From Desulfoprunum benzoelyticum (GTDB lineage Bacteria > Desulfobacterota > Desulfobulbia > Desulfobulbales > Desulfocapsaceae), in assembly GCF_014201505.1 (NCBI RefSeq), contig NZ_JACHEO010000001.1:434001-498000 (forward strand): a DNA stretch of 64,000 nt, written 5' to 3'. The stretch's first letter is position 1. The number at the start of each line of letters is the position of its first letter. This document shows, piece by piece, positions 17,910 through 27,095 of this stretch. The translations under genes were made by a program, and so were the position numbers. Under the pieces are notes generated by a model. The model worked only from the letters and a program-made list of their open reading frames with translations. It was not told the origin of the DNA and did not search any database.

Positions 17910-19445
17910 ATGCATTCCACCCAAGCCTCAAGACGGGCAAGCGGCATCCTGGCCCATATCAGCTCCCTCCCCTCGCCGTATGGCATCGGCGACATCGGCC
18001 CCTCGAGCTACGCCTTTCTTGATTTCCTTCTCGCCGCCGGACAGAGTTGCTGGCAGTTCCTGCCGACCGTCCCCACCAACTCCCTGTTTGACAATTCGCC
18101 GTATATGAGTTCCTCCGCCTTCGCCGGATCCCCCCTGCTTATCTCGCCTGAACTCCTCTACGCCGAAGGCTTGATTTCCGACCACAGCCTCCGCCATCAC
18201 CCCGACTTCTCCCCCTACAGCACCGACTACGCCGCCGTCACCGACTACAAGGAGGAGCTGCTGACGGAGGCCTGCGAGCGGTTTTCCGGATTCGACGACA
18301 ACGCCTTCCACCATTTTACGACATCATCGCCGTGGCTCGACGACTACGCCCTGTTCATGACGCTCAAGGAGAAGTTCGGCAACGCCGGCTGGTTCGACTG
18401 GCCTTCGGAACTGGCGAGGCGGGATTCGGCGGCGCTTGCTGCCTTCAAACATGAAAACATGTCGCGTTTCCAGTATTTCCGCTTCGAGCAGTACGAATTT
18501 TTCCGTCAGTGGCGCCTTCTCCGCCAGGCCGCGGAAAAGACGGGGGTCCGGCTGTTCGGCGATCTTCCGGTCTATGTCGGCCTCGACAGTGTCGACGTCT
18601 GGACCCATCAGTCGATCTTCGCCCTCGATGAGCGGACGCTGCTGCCGACCCACGTCGCCGGCGTCCCCCCTGATTATTTCAGCGCCACCGGTCAGCGCTG
18701 GGGCAACCCCCTCTACCGCTGGCACACCGACGATGCGGCGACCAGGAAACTCCTGGCCGACTGGTGGACGAGCCGGATCGCGGCAATATTCAGCATGGTC
18801 GACATGGCGAGAATCGATCACTTCCGCGGCTTCGAATCGTACTGGTCGATCCCGGCCGCATGCGACACCGCCGTCGAAGGCCAATGGCAACGCGGCCCCG
18901 GCAAGGTCTTTTTCGACGGCATCTTCGAGCGGCTGGGCAGGCTCGACATCATCGCCGAGGATCTCGGGATCATCACCCCCGAAGTCCTGACGTTGCGCGA
19001 CAGCCTTGGATTTCCCGGGATGAAGGTCCTCCAGTTCGCCTTCGACGGCAACCCCGCCAACAGCTTTCTGCCATACAACTATACTACCCCCAACTGTGTC
19101 GTCTACACCGGCACCCACGACAACGACACCACCGTCGGCTGGTTCCTCAGCGACCGGGTCGACGACGGGATGCGCCGGGAGATCAAGGGGCATGCCAATC
19201 GCCGGCTGGACGACGGCAGTGGCATCCATGAGGACCTGATCTACATGGCAATGGCATCGATCGGTCGATTGACGATCCTGCCGCTGCAGGATCTTCTCGG
19301 TTTCGGCAGCGACTGCCGGATGAACACCCCCGGTCTGGCCAACGGCAACTGGCGCTGGCGCTGTGCTCCGGAATACCTGACCCCGGAGCGGGCAGCGTTC
19401 CTCAATGAACTGACGGTGCGCTTTGGCCGGGAACGAGCCCGATGA
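17910..19445 (+). CDS. malQ: 4-alpha-glucanotransferase (amylomaltase)
   Basis: GH77 enzyme that transfers alpha-1,4-glucan segments, probably in glycogen or maltodextrin turnover. The 511 aa protein starts with RASGILAHISSLPSPYGIGDIG, the family's N-terminal glucan-binding segment, and has SPYMSSSAFAGSPLLIS, GDLPVYVGLDSVDVW, the nucleophile region MARIDHFRGFESYW (Asp), the acid/base IIAEDLGIITPEV (Glu) and the third Asp in TGTHDNDTTVGW. No other glycogen gene is nearby. The tRNA-Glu gene lies 110 bases downstream. Confidence 0.95.
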   Translation: MHSTQASRRASGILAHISSLPSPYGIGDIGPSSYAFLDFLLAAGQSCWQFLPTVPTNSLFDNSPYMSSSAFAGSPLLISPELLYAEGLISDHSLRHHPDFSPYSTDYAAVTDYKEELLTEACERFSGFDDNAFHHFTTSSPWLDDYALFMTLKEKFGNAGWFDWPSELARRDSAALAAFKHENMSRFQYFRFEQYEFFRQWRLLRQAAEKTGVRLFGDLPVYVGLDSVDVWTHQSIFALDERTLLPTHVAGVPPDYFSATGQRWGNPLYRWHTDDAATRKLLADWWTSRIAAIFSMVDMARIDHFRGFESYWSIPAACDTAVEGQWQRGPGKVFFDGIFERLGRLDIIAEDLGIITPEVLTLRDSLGFPGMKVLQFAFDGNPANSFLPYNYTTPNCVVYTGTHDNDTTVGWFLSDRVDDGMRREIKGHANRRLDDGSGIHEDLIYMAMASIGRLTILPLQDLLGFGSDCRMNTPGLANGNWRWRCAPEYLTPERAAFLNELTVRFGRERAR

Positions 19446-19513
19446 TGGCTGAACCCTTGCAATCAAGCGGTATTTTCCCCGCGAATGAAAAACGGATCGA
19501 CGAGAACAAAGCC

Positions 19514-19542
19514 TTGACAAGCCCCAGACAGTCTTGTAAAAG
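19514..19542 (+). promoter_or_regulatory. sigma-70 promoter for tRNA-Glu
   Basis: TTGACA at 19514 and TAAAAG at 19537 are separated by 17 bases and lie 14 bases before the tRNA. The -35 is perfect; the -10 matches TATAAT at four of six places. Confidence 0.65.
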
Positions 19543-19555
19543 AGTCAGCACATCT

Positions 19556-19631
19556 GGCCCCATCGTCTAGTGGCCTAGGACACTGGCCTCTCACGCCGGT
19601 AACAGGGGTTCGAGTCCCCTTGGGGTCACCA
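19556..19631 (+). tRNA. tRNA-Glu (anticodon CTC)
   Basis: A 76-base cloverleaf. The acceptor stem pairs GGCCCCA with TGGGGTC (one G-T pair), the anticodon stem CTGGC/GCCGG carries the loop CTCTCAC with anticodon CTC, and the T arm reads AGGGGTTCGAGTCCCCT. The 3' CCA is encoded. Its last 47 bases are repeated exactly at 27494-27540, marking it as an integration site. Confidence 0.96.
19585..19631 (+). repeat. attL-like direct repeat (tRNA-Glu 3' part)
   Basis: The 47 bases from the anticodon stem to the CCA end of tRNA-Glu recur without mismatch at 27494-27540 in the same orientation. This is the usual footprint of site-specific integration into a tRNA gene: the left copy keeps the tRNA whole. 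Confidence 0.85.
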
Positions 19632-19642
19632 CTCAACAAAAC

Positions 19643-19676
19643 AAGGACTTACAGTTCATTCTGTAGGTCCTTTTTT
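19643..19676 (+). terminator. rho-independent terminator after tRNA-Glu
   Basis: AAGGACTTACAG pairs with CTGTAGGTCCTT (one G-T pair) around the loop TTCATT, followed by six T. It ends the tRNA transcript. By the island model this copy came in with the element. Confidence 0.88.
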
Positions 19677-20264
19677 GTTTCCTGAAAATCTTATCCAACC
19701 TTTTCCCCTCTCCGCCGGCGGACTCTTCACAATCGGATCGTCACCCTGCCGGTCAGCTTCCCCGCCAGGCACCTTGCTGCAATCTCAGACAGCCATGACC
19801 TTTGGCTGCCCCTTGGTCATCGAGACCAGCGACGACAGCCTCAGTCTGGAGGACGCCGCATTTGGGGTTTATTTCATCAGCAAAATGTGATAGGTATTAG
19901 GTAACAAGGTATCGAAGATAATGATACCTGACCCAAGGGAGAGAGATGTCCTCCCTTTGACAGGCGCATCGGCTTGCAGTTCATGCCAGAGGCTTTTCTG
20001 TCCCATCTTCCATCGATCGGGAAGAGGCTGTGACTGTGCTTTGCACGTCCTCCACCGCCGTTCCAATCCGTCTTTTGCGTCAGTATCACTCTGTCTGGAC
20101 AATAGTTGTTTAGACGATACCTGCCTGCTGCCTGGACAAGAGTTGTTTGGACACATTGGCCTGATTTCGCGCTGTTAACCGTACTTCGGGTTGTTTTGGC
20201 CTGCAGAAGGCGAAACGATCTCGTCATGCATACACCCTAATGGAGAAAAACCATGGAGGAGACA
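19677..20264. other. island intergenic region upstream of ABC importer
   Basis: About 590 bases without a convincing gene. Short frames on both strands have no ribosome site. It may contain degraded sequence. The only clear structure is the pair of operator-like repeats at 20093-20152. Confidence 0.5.
20093..20152 (+). promoter_or_regulatory. two tandem operator-like palindromes
   Basis: Two 23-base near-palindromes at 20093-20115 and 20130-20152 are identical at 20 of 23 positions and start 37 bases apart. Each has the core GGACAA-nAG-TTGTTT, i.e. inverted half-sites with a 3-base spacer. Their position 110-170 bases before the substrate-binding protein gene suggests regulator sites for the importer operon. 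No regulator gene is encoded in the island. Confidence 0.55.
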
Positions 20265-21848
20265 ATGAAGCGGCTGCAGCATCTGCTCAAGGAAGGAAAA
20301 ATGGATCGCCGCCAGCTTTTACAGGCTGCGGCGGCGCTCGGCATCACCGCATCACTCGATACAACCTGGCTTTCCGGTATTGCCCGCGCCGGTGAGGCTC
20401 CGAAACGTGGCGGCCGCCTTCGGATCGGCATCTCGGGCGGCTCGACCACCGATGCTCTCGACCCGGCGAACACCACCGACATGATGATGCAGGTGTTTAT
20501 CTATGGGGCACTCGGCAACAACCTGGTGGAGATTGACGCCACGGGCAAGCCGGTGCCGGAACTGGCGGAGAGCTGGGAGTCCAGTCCGGATGCCAAGACC
20601 TGGACCTTCACCCTGAAAAAGGGGGTGGAATTCCATAACGGCAAAACCATGGACAGCGACGACGTCATCTACTCCATCAACCATCATCGCGGCGCTAACA
20701 GCAAATCGGGGGCCAAGACGATCGTCAAAGCGATCACCGATATCAAGAAGGACGGCAAGAACAAGGTCATCTTCGAACTGGAGAACGGCAACGCCGACTT
20801 GCCGTTTATCATGACCGATTACCATCTGGTTATCGGCCCCAAAGATGTCGACTTCAACACCGGCATATTCACCGGCGGCTACAAGGTGGAAAATTTTGAA
20901 CCGGGAGTCCGCGCCTATGCCAGACGTCATCCCAACTATTTCAAAAGCGACCGGGCCTGGTTTGACGAGATCGAACTCCTGGGCATAAGCGACGTCAATG
21001 CCCGGACCAACGCCCTGAAGACCGGGCAGATCGACGTCATGAACCGCTGCGAACTGAAGGCCGTCCACCTGCTGAAGCGCAGCAAGGGGTTGCAGGTCAT
21101 GCAGCAGAACGGCTACAAGCACTTCACCTTTGCAATGCGCTGCGATACGGCCCCGTTCGGCAATAACGATGTGCGCCTGGCCCTGAAATACGCCATCGAT
21201 CGCGAACAGATGGTCAAGACCATCCTGCGCGGCTATGGCGTTGTGGGCAACGACCACCCGATCGCCCCGAGCAACCGCTACTTCGCCTCGGAACTGCCCC
21301 AGCGCACCTATGATCCGGACAAGGCCAAATTCCACCTCAAAAAGGCCGGCATGGCCAATAGCGCCACGTTTACCCTGCACACCGCCGAGGCGGCATTTGT
21401 CGGAGCGGTCGACGCCGGCGTGCTCTACAGGGAACAGGCGGCCAAGGCCGGCATCACCATCGATGTGTCCCGCGAACCAAACGACGGCTACTGGAACAAT
21501 GTCTGGATGAAGAAACCCTGGTGCGCCGTCTTCTGGGCCGGCCGACCCACCGAAGATTTGATGTTCTCCACCGCCTACGCCAAGGGGGGCGCATGGAACG
21601 ACACCTTCTGGGACAACGCCCGCTTCAACGAATTGCTGGTGCAGGCGAGAAGCGAGTTAGATGAGACCAAGCGGCGCAGTATGTACGTGGAGATGCAGCG
21701 GCTGGTCCACGACGACGGCGGCGCGGTCGTACCGATGTTCAGCTCCGATCTGTCCGCCGCAAGCGAAAAGGTCGGACATGGCGACCTGGCGGTCAACGCG
21801 GAACTCGATGGTTTCAAGGCGCCTGAGCGCTGGTGGTTTAAAGGATAA
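20265..21848 (+). CDS. family 5 substrate-binding protein of peptide-type ABC importer, Tat-exported
   Basis: Periplasmic solute receptor of the DppA/OppA class (527 aa). The N-terminus has a twin-arginine signal (DRRQLL followed by AAAALGITASL), so it is exported folded. The body has the SBP_bac_5 pattern: PKRGGRLRIGISGG, LVEIDATGKPVPELAESWESS, WTFTLKKGVEFHNGKTMDSDDVIYSI, DVRLALKYAIDREQMV. ATG at 20265 was chosen because GGAGGAG lies directly before it, within an ATG at 20253. Solute is unknown: peptide, or another class-5 ligand such as nickel chelate. The first gene of a four-gene operon. Confidence 0.9.
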   Translation: MKRLQHLLKEGKMDRRQLLQAAAALGITASLDTTWLSGIARAGEAPKRGGRLRIGISGGSTTDALDPANTTDMMMQVFIYGALGNNLVEIDATGKPVPELAESWESSPDAKTWTFTLKKGVEFHNGKTMDSDDVIYSINHHRGANSKSGAKTIVKAITDIKKDGKNKVIFELENGNADLPFIMTDYHLVIGPKDVDFNTGIFTGGYKVENFEPGVRAYARRHPNYFKSDRAWFDEIELLGISDVNARTNALKTGQIDVMNRCELKAVHLLKRSKGLQVMQQNGYKHFTFAMRCDTAPFGNNDVRLALKYAIDREQMVKTILRGYGVVGNDHPIAPSNRYFASELPQRTYDPDKAKFHLKKAGMANSATFTLHTAEAAFVGAVDAGVLYREQAAKAGITIDVSREPNDGYWNNVWMKKPWCAVFWAGRPTEDLMFSTAYAKGGAWNDTFWDNARFNELLVQARSELDETKRRSMYVEMQRLVHDDGGAVVPMFSSDLSAASEKVGHGDLAVNAELDGFKAPERWWFKG

Positions 21849-21862
21849 GGGACTGTCACTTT

Positions 21863-22834
21863 ATGCAACAATGGCATTTCCATCCCGTCGTCAGACTCCT
21901 GGCGCAGCGTATCGGCCTTGGGCTGCTGACCCTGTGGGTTATCTCCCTGCTCATCTTTGTGGGTATCCAGCTGTTGCCCGGCGACCTGGCCGACGCTGTT
22001 CTCGGCCAGAGTGCCACTCCGGAGACCGTGGCCGCCTTCCGTCACGAGCTGAAACTCGACCTGCCGCCGCATATTCGCTATTTGCACTGGCTGTCCGGCG
22101 CTGTCGAAGGCGATTTCGGCCGATCCCTGGCCAATCAGCGGCCCGTCGCCGAGTTGATCGGCTGGCGGTTCGGCAACAGCCTTTTCCTGGCCGGGGTAAC
22201 AGCGCTCATCGCCGTTCCCCTCGCCGTCGTGCTGGGACTTATGGCCGCGCTGTACCGCAATACGCTGTTCGACAAGCTGATATCGACCTCGACCTTGAGC
22301 GTCATCTCCTTCCCGGAGTTTTTTGTGGCGTATATCCTGATCGCCCTGTTTTCGGTGCAGCTGCCTTTTTTCCCGTCCATTGCCAGCATTACACCGGACA
22401 TGGGCCTGGGGCAGAAACTCTATGCCGTCTTCCTCCCCTGTCTCACCCTGGCGCTGGTGGTCACCGCCCACATGATGCGGCAGACCCGGGCGGCGATCAT
22501 CAACATTCTCGCCAGCGCCTATATTGAAATGGCCAACCTCAAGGGCTTGAAACGGATGAGGATCGTGGTACTCCACGCCTTTCCCAACGCCCTGTCGCCG
22601 GTGATCAACGTCATCGCCCTGAACCTCGCCTACCTGGTGGTCGGCGTGGTGATTGTCGAGGTTGTCTTTGTCTATCCCGGCCTCGGCCAACTGCTGGTGG
22701 ATTCGGTGGCCAAACGTGATATCCCCGTGGTGCAGGCCAGTGGCCTGATCTTTGCGACCACGTACGTATTGCTCAATCTCCTTGCCGACATCCTCTCCAT
22801 CCTCTGCAACCCCCGGCTGCGCAGCCCGCGATGA
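21863..22834 (+). CDS. ABC importer permease, DppB type
   Basis: Inner-membrane permease of 323 aa. It begins with the typical LAQRIGLGLLTLWVISLLIFVGIQLLPGD, has LPPHIRYLHWLSGAVEGDFGRSL, and the EAA loop near residues 215-235 (ASAYIEMANLKGLKRMRIVVLHAFPNAL), ending PNAL/PVINVIALN as DppB-family proteins do. It pairs with the DppC-type permease downstream. Confidence 0.92.
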   Translation: MQQWHFHPVVRLLAQRIGLGLLTLWVISLLIFVGIQLLPGDLADAVLGQSATPETVAAFRHELKLDLPPHIRYLHWLSGAVEGDFGRSLANQRPVAELIGWRFGNSLFLAGVTALIAVPLAVVLGLMAALYRNTLFDKLISTSTLSVISFPEFFVAYILIALFSVQLPFFPSIASITPDMGLGQKLYAVFLPCLTLALVVTAHMMRQTRAAIINILASAYIEMANLKGLKRMRIVVLHAFPNALSPVINVIALNLAYLVVGVVIVEVVFVYPGLGQLLVDSVAKRDIPVVQASGLIFATTYVLLNLLADILSILCNPRLRSPR

Positions 22835-22871
22835 GGCCCGGGTATTCCGCAGAGGCCAACGAAGAACGCCT

Positions 22872-23699
22872 ATGACATCTGGATTGAACCTGCTCCTCTC
22901 CGCCCCCCTGAGCGCCCGCCTGGGCATGCTCATGGTCCTGCTCGTCCTGCTGGCAGCGATTTTCGCGCCAGTCATCGCCCCGTACGGCGAGACCCAGATT
23001 GCCGGCGATGTCTGGCTTTCCGGCAGCGCGCAGCACCTGCTCGGCACCGACAACCTGGGCCGCGACCTCTTTACCCGGCTCCTTTTCGGCGCGCGCAACA
23101 CCATCGCTATCGCCTTTCTCATAACCGCCCTCTCGTTTCTCATGGGCACCCTTCTGGGTTTTTTGGCCGCAACAGTGAGCGGCTGGACTGATCAGCTGTT
23201 GAGCCGTATAATCGATATTTTGATGGCCTTTCCCACCCTGATCTTTGCCCTGATGATCCTCTCGGTGGTGGGAACATCAATTCCAGCGCTGGTCGTTGTC
23301 ATCGCCCTGCTCGACTCGACACGAGTATTCCGACTGTCGCGGGCGGTGGCCATGGACATCGAAGTGATGGAATTTGTCGAAGCGGCCCGGCTACGGGGGG
23401 AAGGCCTCTGGTGGCTGATGCGCCATGAGATTCTGCCCAATGCCATGCCGCCGCTGGTGGCGGAGTTTGGCTTGCGTTTCTGCTTTGTCTTTCTCTTTAT
23501 CGCCGCCCTCAGCTTCCTCGGCCTTGGTATCCAGCCGCCCACCGCCGACTGGGGCTCCATGGTGCGGGAAAACGCCGGCGCCATCACCTTTGGCATCTAC
23601 ACGCCGTTGTGGCCGGCAACCGCCATCGCCTTTCTGACCGTGGGCGTCAACCTGGTCGTCGACTGGTTCCTCCACCTCGCCAGCGGCCTGGAAGACTGA
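22872..23699 (+). CDS. ABC importer permease, DppC type
   Basis: Second permease (275 aa). It has IFAPVIAPYGET, the hallmark LGTDNLGRDLFTRLLFGARNTI, and the EAA loop FVEAARLRGEGLWWLMRHEILPNAMPPL, then SFLGLGIQPPTADWGSMV. ATG at 22872 is the natural start; frames extending further upstream overlap dppB. No strong ribosome site is visible, so it may be coupled to the gene before it. Confidence 0.92.
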   Translation: MTSGLNLLLSAPLSARLGMLMVLLVLLAAIFAPVIAPYGETQIAGDVWLSGSAQHLLGTDNLGRDLFTRLLFGARNTIAIAFLITALSFLMGTLLGFLAATVSGWTDQLLSRIIDILMAFPTLIFALMILSVVGTSIPALVVVIALLDSTRVFRLSRAVAMDIEVMEFVEAARLRGEGLWWLMRHEILPNAMPPLVAEFGLRFCFVFLFIAALSFLGLGIQPPTADWGSMVRENAGAITFGIYTPLWPATAIAFLTVGVNLVVDWFLHLASGLED

Positions 23700-23750
23700 T
23701 ACCGGTGCAGACGTGCTCATACCAACACTCCTTGCAGGAAACAAATCATT

Positions 23751-25355
23751 ATGCCCCCCTTGCTGAAGATACGAAACATCGTCATTGAAGGACAGACCGG
23801 TGAAAACTGGGAACCCATTGTCAAAGGCCTTGACCTCACGTTGCATAAAGGTGAAATCCTCGGCCTGATCGGCGAGTCCGGCGCCGGCAAGTCGACACTC
23901 GGCCTGGCCGCGATGTGCTACACCCGGCCGGGATGCCGCATCGCGTCGGGTTCCATTGTTTTCGACGGCCAGGAACTGTTCGGCATGCCGGAATCGCAGC
24001 TGCGGAATCTGCGCGGGGCCAGGATCGCCTATGTGGCCCAGAGCGCCGCTGCCAATTTCAACCCGGCCCACCGGCTCATCCGCCAATACGCCGAAGGCCC
24101 GGTCCAACATGGCCTGATGACCACCGTGGAGGCCGAAGCCAATGCGGTGGCCATCTACGAGCAGCTGCTGCTGCCCGACCCGGAAAACATCGGCTACCGT
24201 TTTCCCCACCAGGTTTCAGGCGGCCAGTTGCAGCGGGCCATGGTGGCGATGGCAATGAGTTGCCGTCCCGATATCATCATATTCGACGAGCCCACCACCG
24301 CCTTGGACGTCACCACCCAAATCGAGGTGCTGGCAGCCATACGGGAGATCACTGCCCGTTATGACACCGCCGCCATTTACATCACCCATGACCTGGCAGT
24401 GGTCGCCCAGATCGCCGACAGGATCATGGTCCTGCGCAATGGCGACCTGGTAGAGGAAAACGATGCCCGCAAAATGCTGGCCCATCCACAGCAATCCTAC
24501 ACCAGGGATCTGCTGGCGGTCCGTTCCTTTGCCAAGAAGGCCCTTGACGCCGACAGCGAGGTGATCCTTGACGTCGCCGACGTGACCGCCAGCTACAACG
24601 GCCAGGACAACGTTCTCGAAGATATCAGCCTGCAGGTGCGCCGTGGCCGGACCGTGGCGCTGGTGGGAGAATCAGGCAGCGGCAAATCGACCCTGGCGAG
24701 GGTGATTACCGGCCTGCTTCCGCCATCATCGGGCAGCATTGTCTTCCAGGGCGAAGAGCTGCCGCCGGCCATGAAATCACGGCGGCGCGAAGAACTGCGC
24801 CGGCTGCAGATGATTTACCAGATGCCCGATACTGCACTGAATCCCCGGCAGAAAATCCGCATGATCATTGGCCGCCCCCTGCAGTTCTACTTCGGGCTCA
24901 GCGCCCAGGAACAAGAGCAACGCACCCTGGAGCTGCTCGCCCAGATCGAACTGCCCGAAGAGTATATCGACCGCTATCCCACCGAACTTTCCGGCGGCGA
25001 AAAACAGCGGGTCTGCATCGCCCGGGCCTTGGCGGCACGTCCGGCACTGATCATCTGCGACGAGGTGACCTCGGCGCTCGACCAGCTGGTGGCGGAAGGC
25101 ATCCTCAGGCTGCTGCTCGATCTGCAGCGAAAACTCGATGTTTCCTACCTGTTCATCACCCACGACCTGGCCACGGTCAAGGCCATTGCCGACGAGATCG
25201 TGGTCATGCGCGACGGCCGTATCGTCGAACAGGGTCCGCGCAACGAAATTCTCACCCCGCCGCATCACGATTACACCGATCTGCTGCTCAGTTCCGTACC
25301 ACAGATGGACCCGGACTGGCTGGACAACCTGCTTGCAGAACGCGAAGCCGCGTAA
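23751..25355 (+). CDS. fused double ATPase of peptide-type ABC importer (DppD-DppF)
   Basis: One 534 aa polypeptide with two complete nucleotide-binding domains. Domain 1: Walker A GESGAGKST, signature VSGGQLQRAM, Walker B IIIFDEPTTALD, ITHDLAVVAQ. Domain 2: GESGSGKST, LSGGEKQRV, LIICDEVTSALDQ, ITHDLATVKA. The second Walker B reads CDEVTSALD, as is common in DppF-type domains. The fusion removes the need for separate dppD and dppF, a layout seen in family-5 importers (for example GsiA-like). Last gene of the importer operon. Confidence 0.92.
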   Translation: MPPLLKIRNIVIEGQTGENWEPIVKGLDLTLHKGEILGLIGESGAGKSTLGLAAMCYTRPGCRIASGSIVFDGQELFGMPESQLRNLRGARIAYVAQSAAANFNPAHRLIRQYAEGPVQHGLMTTVEAEANAVAIYEQLLLPDPENIGYRFPHQVSGGQLQRAMVAMAMSCRPDIIIFDEPTTALDVTTQIEVLAAIREITARYDTAAIYITHDLAVVAQIADRIMVLRNGDLVEENDARKMLAHPQQSYTRDLLAVRSFAKKALDADSEVILDVADVTASYNGQDNVLEDISLQVRRGRTVALVGESGSGKSTLARVITGLLPPSSGSIVFQGEELPPAMKSRRREELRRLQMIYQMPDTALNPRQKIRMIIGRPLQFYFGLSAQEQEQRTLELLAQIELPEEYIDRYPTELSGGEKQRVCIARALAARPALIICDEVTSALDQLVAEGILRLLLDLQRKLDVSYLFITHDLATVKAIADEIVVMRDGRIVEQGPRNEILTPPHHDYTDLLLSSVPQMDPDWLDNLLAEREAA

Positions 25356-25376
25356 AACGACCAGCAGTATCCACAT

Positions 25377-25600
25377 CTATGCAACCTTACGGGTCGATAC
25401 CCCTTGAACATACATCTCGGCCATGGCCGAAACCTGGGCCTTTCCGCTGTGCTGGTACCGTGCTGCAAACGCCTCGGTCGATTTCAGCTCCAAAGGAGCT
25501 CATAAACGGCCTGGCGCAAGAGTTGTTGCAAAAATTGGCGATGTTCATGCAAAAGACCTTTCACTTCGCCCGGAGTAACGATAAAGTTCTCTTTCACCAT
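25377..25600 (-). pseudogene. IS256-family transposase relic
   Basis: Read on the minus strand, an ATG at 25600 with GGAGGAAGCC before it opens VKENFIVTPGEVKGLLHEHRQ, ending LLRQAVYEL, then breaks. In another frame (25490 to 25377) the strand encodes STEAFAARYQHSGKAQV and MAEMYVQGVSTRKVA, then a stop. The second part matches the IS256 motif ERYQRSEKALV..MEMYVQGVSTRKV. About 50 residues between the parts are missing and everything after RKV, including the DDE residues, is gone. It is a dead fragment lying between the importer operon and the MFS gene. Confidence 0.8.
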
Positions 25601-25732
25601 GGCTTCCTCCTCAAAGATATGGAGTCCGGCTAGACACCACAGGCCATGGTCTTTTCGTTTTTGTAGAGCTTATTGCACACTGCCACAATCGATACACTTT
25701 CTTTGATGGACGTGGCCGACAGGTCCTTTCAA

Positions 25733-27019
25733 ATGTCTTCAATCATCATTCCCTTCATTGCTCTTTACCTGGCGGTCTTTTTACTGATGGCGGGAGTAGG
25801 CCTCCTTGGTACCTATTTGCCGCTGCGACTGACAGTTGATGGCATATCGACACAATCTATCGGCTATATAACGTCCCTCTATTTCTTTGGCATGTGCGTA
25901 GGGGCATTATACTGTTATCGGCTGATAAAAAGCGTTGGACATATCCGGTCTTTCGCGGCATTTGCGGCGCTGACGACTGCCTTCGTCATGCTGCATGGTT
26001 TGTTCTCTTCGCCGGTTATATGGGGGATATTGCGATTTTTTGCAGGGTTGTCGACGATCGGACTGTATACCGTTATCGAGAGTTGGCTGAACGAATGCTC
26101 CGCTCCGACATCCAGGGGTCGAGTCATGTCTGTCTACATGATAGTGTGCTATTTCGGCATGAGCAGCGGCCAGTTCTTCCTCAACATCGGCAAAGTCCAA
26201 AACTCGGAAATCTTTATGATCATCAGCCTGTTGCTGGTGCTGTGCATTGTTCCGGTTGTCGTTACACGATCTCTTCACCCTGAACTTCCTGAATTTGGTC
26301 GGCCTGATGTTTTCCACATGGTTCGCAAAGCGCCGGTCGGGACTCTCGGTTCTTTCCTTGCAGGCCTCCTGAATGGAGCGTTCTATGCGATCGTCCCGGT
26401 CTTTTGCCACAAGATCGGCCTTCCGGCGACAAGCCTGGCAACGGTAATGAGTGCAACCATTTTGGGCGGACTGGTACTTCAGTGGCCTGTGGGGGCACTG
26501 TCCGACCGGTTTGATCGAGTCTATATACTCGGCTTTATTTGTCTGGCAGTTGCCTTGACAGGTGCTCTCGTTGTTTTCGCCACGAAGCAGGAATTCATAT
26601 TTTTCCTTCTCAGCATGATCATGTTTGGCGGCTTTATCTTTACGGTGTATCCAGTATCGGTTGCCAGGGCACATGATCTGTTTGAAGCTGCCGATATTGT
26701 CCCAGCCAGTTCGTTTCTGCTGCTCTGTTATTGCCTAGGTGCAACCGCAGGGCCAATCCTGGCCTCAACGACCATGATGGCACTGGGCACAGCTTATGGT
26801 TTTTTCGTTTACTGCTCTTTCGTCTCCCTTTTCTCGGCAATCGTTATATTCTACTTGCGCAGGAAAGAGTTCATCACGATTGTTCCGGCCCAGGAAAGCA
26901 GCACCTTCGTGGTTATGAAAGGTACATCCCCGGCCTCTATTTTACTTGACCCACGCGCCGACATGTATGACGATCAGGGACCCGGCGACCGGCAACACCC
27001 CCCTGAGCAGGAACTCTGA
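25733..27019 (+). CDS. MFS transporter, YcaD-like
   Basis: A 428 aa membrane protein with 12 hydrophobic segments. It shows the MFS loop 2-3 region (GHIRSFAAFAALTTAFV), IESWLNECSAPTSRGRVMSVYMIVCYFGMSSGQFFL, and the second-half equivalent LQWPVGALSDRFDRV, a pattern of the YcaD/UMF-like MFS branch. Start is uncertain: ATG 25733 gives a standard N-terminus, ATG 25706 and TTG 25673 are in frame. The DNA is visibly lower in GC than its neighbours, consistent with separate acquisition. Substrate unknown. Confidence 0.85.
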   Translation: MSSIIIPFIALYLAVFLLMAGVGLLGTYLPLRLTVDGISTQSIGYITSLYFFGMCVGALYCYRLIKSVGHIRSFAAFAALTTAFVMLHGLFSSPVIWGILRFFAGLSTIGLYTVIESWLNECSAPTSRGRVMSVYMIVCYFGMSSGQFFLNIGKVQNSEIFMIISLLLVLCIVPVVVTRSLHPELPEFGRPDVFHMVRKAPVGTLGSFLAGLLNGAFYAIVPVFCHKIGLPATSLATVMSATILGGLVLQWPVGALSDRFDRVYILGFICLAVALTGALVVFATKQEFIFFLLSMIMFGGFIFTVYPVSVARAHDLFEAADIVPASSFLLLCYCLGATAGPILASTTMMALGTAYGFFVYCSFVSLFSAIVIFYLRRKEFITIVPAQESSTFVVMKGTSPASILLDPRADMYDDQGPGDRQHPPEQEL

Positions 27020-27095
27020 GCGGAGAAATTTCCATACAACGTACTGAGACAAGAATGAGTGACGACGAAGAAAACCCGACGATTTCGAGTGCATC

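Noticed and set aside
19675..20227. Small genes on both strands in the island leader
   Set aside because: Frames of 71-116 codons have odd composition and no ribosome site; I could not link them to transposase or integrase sequence.
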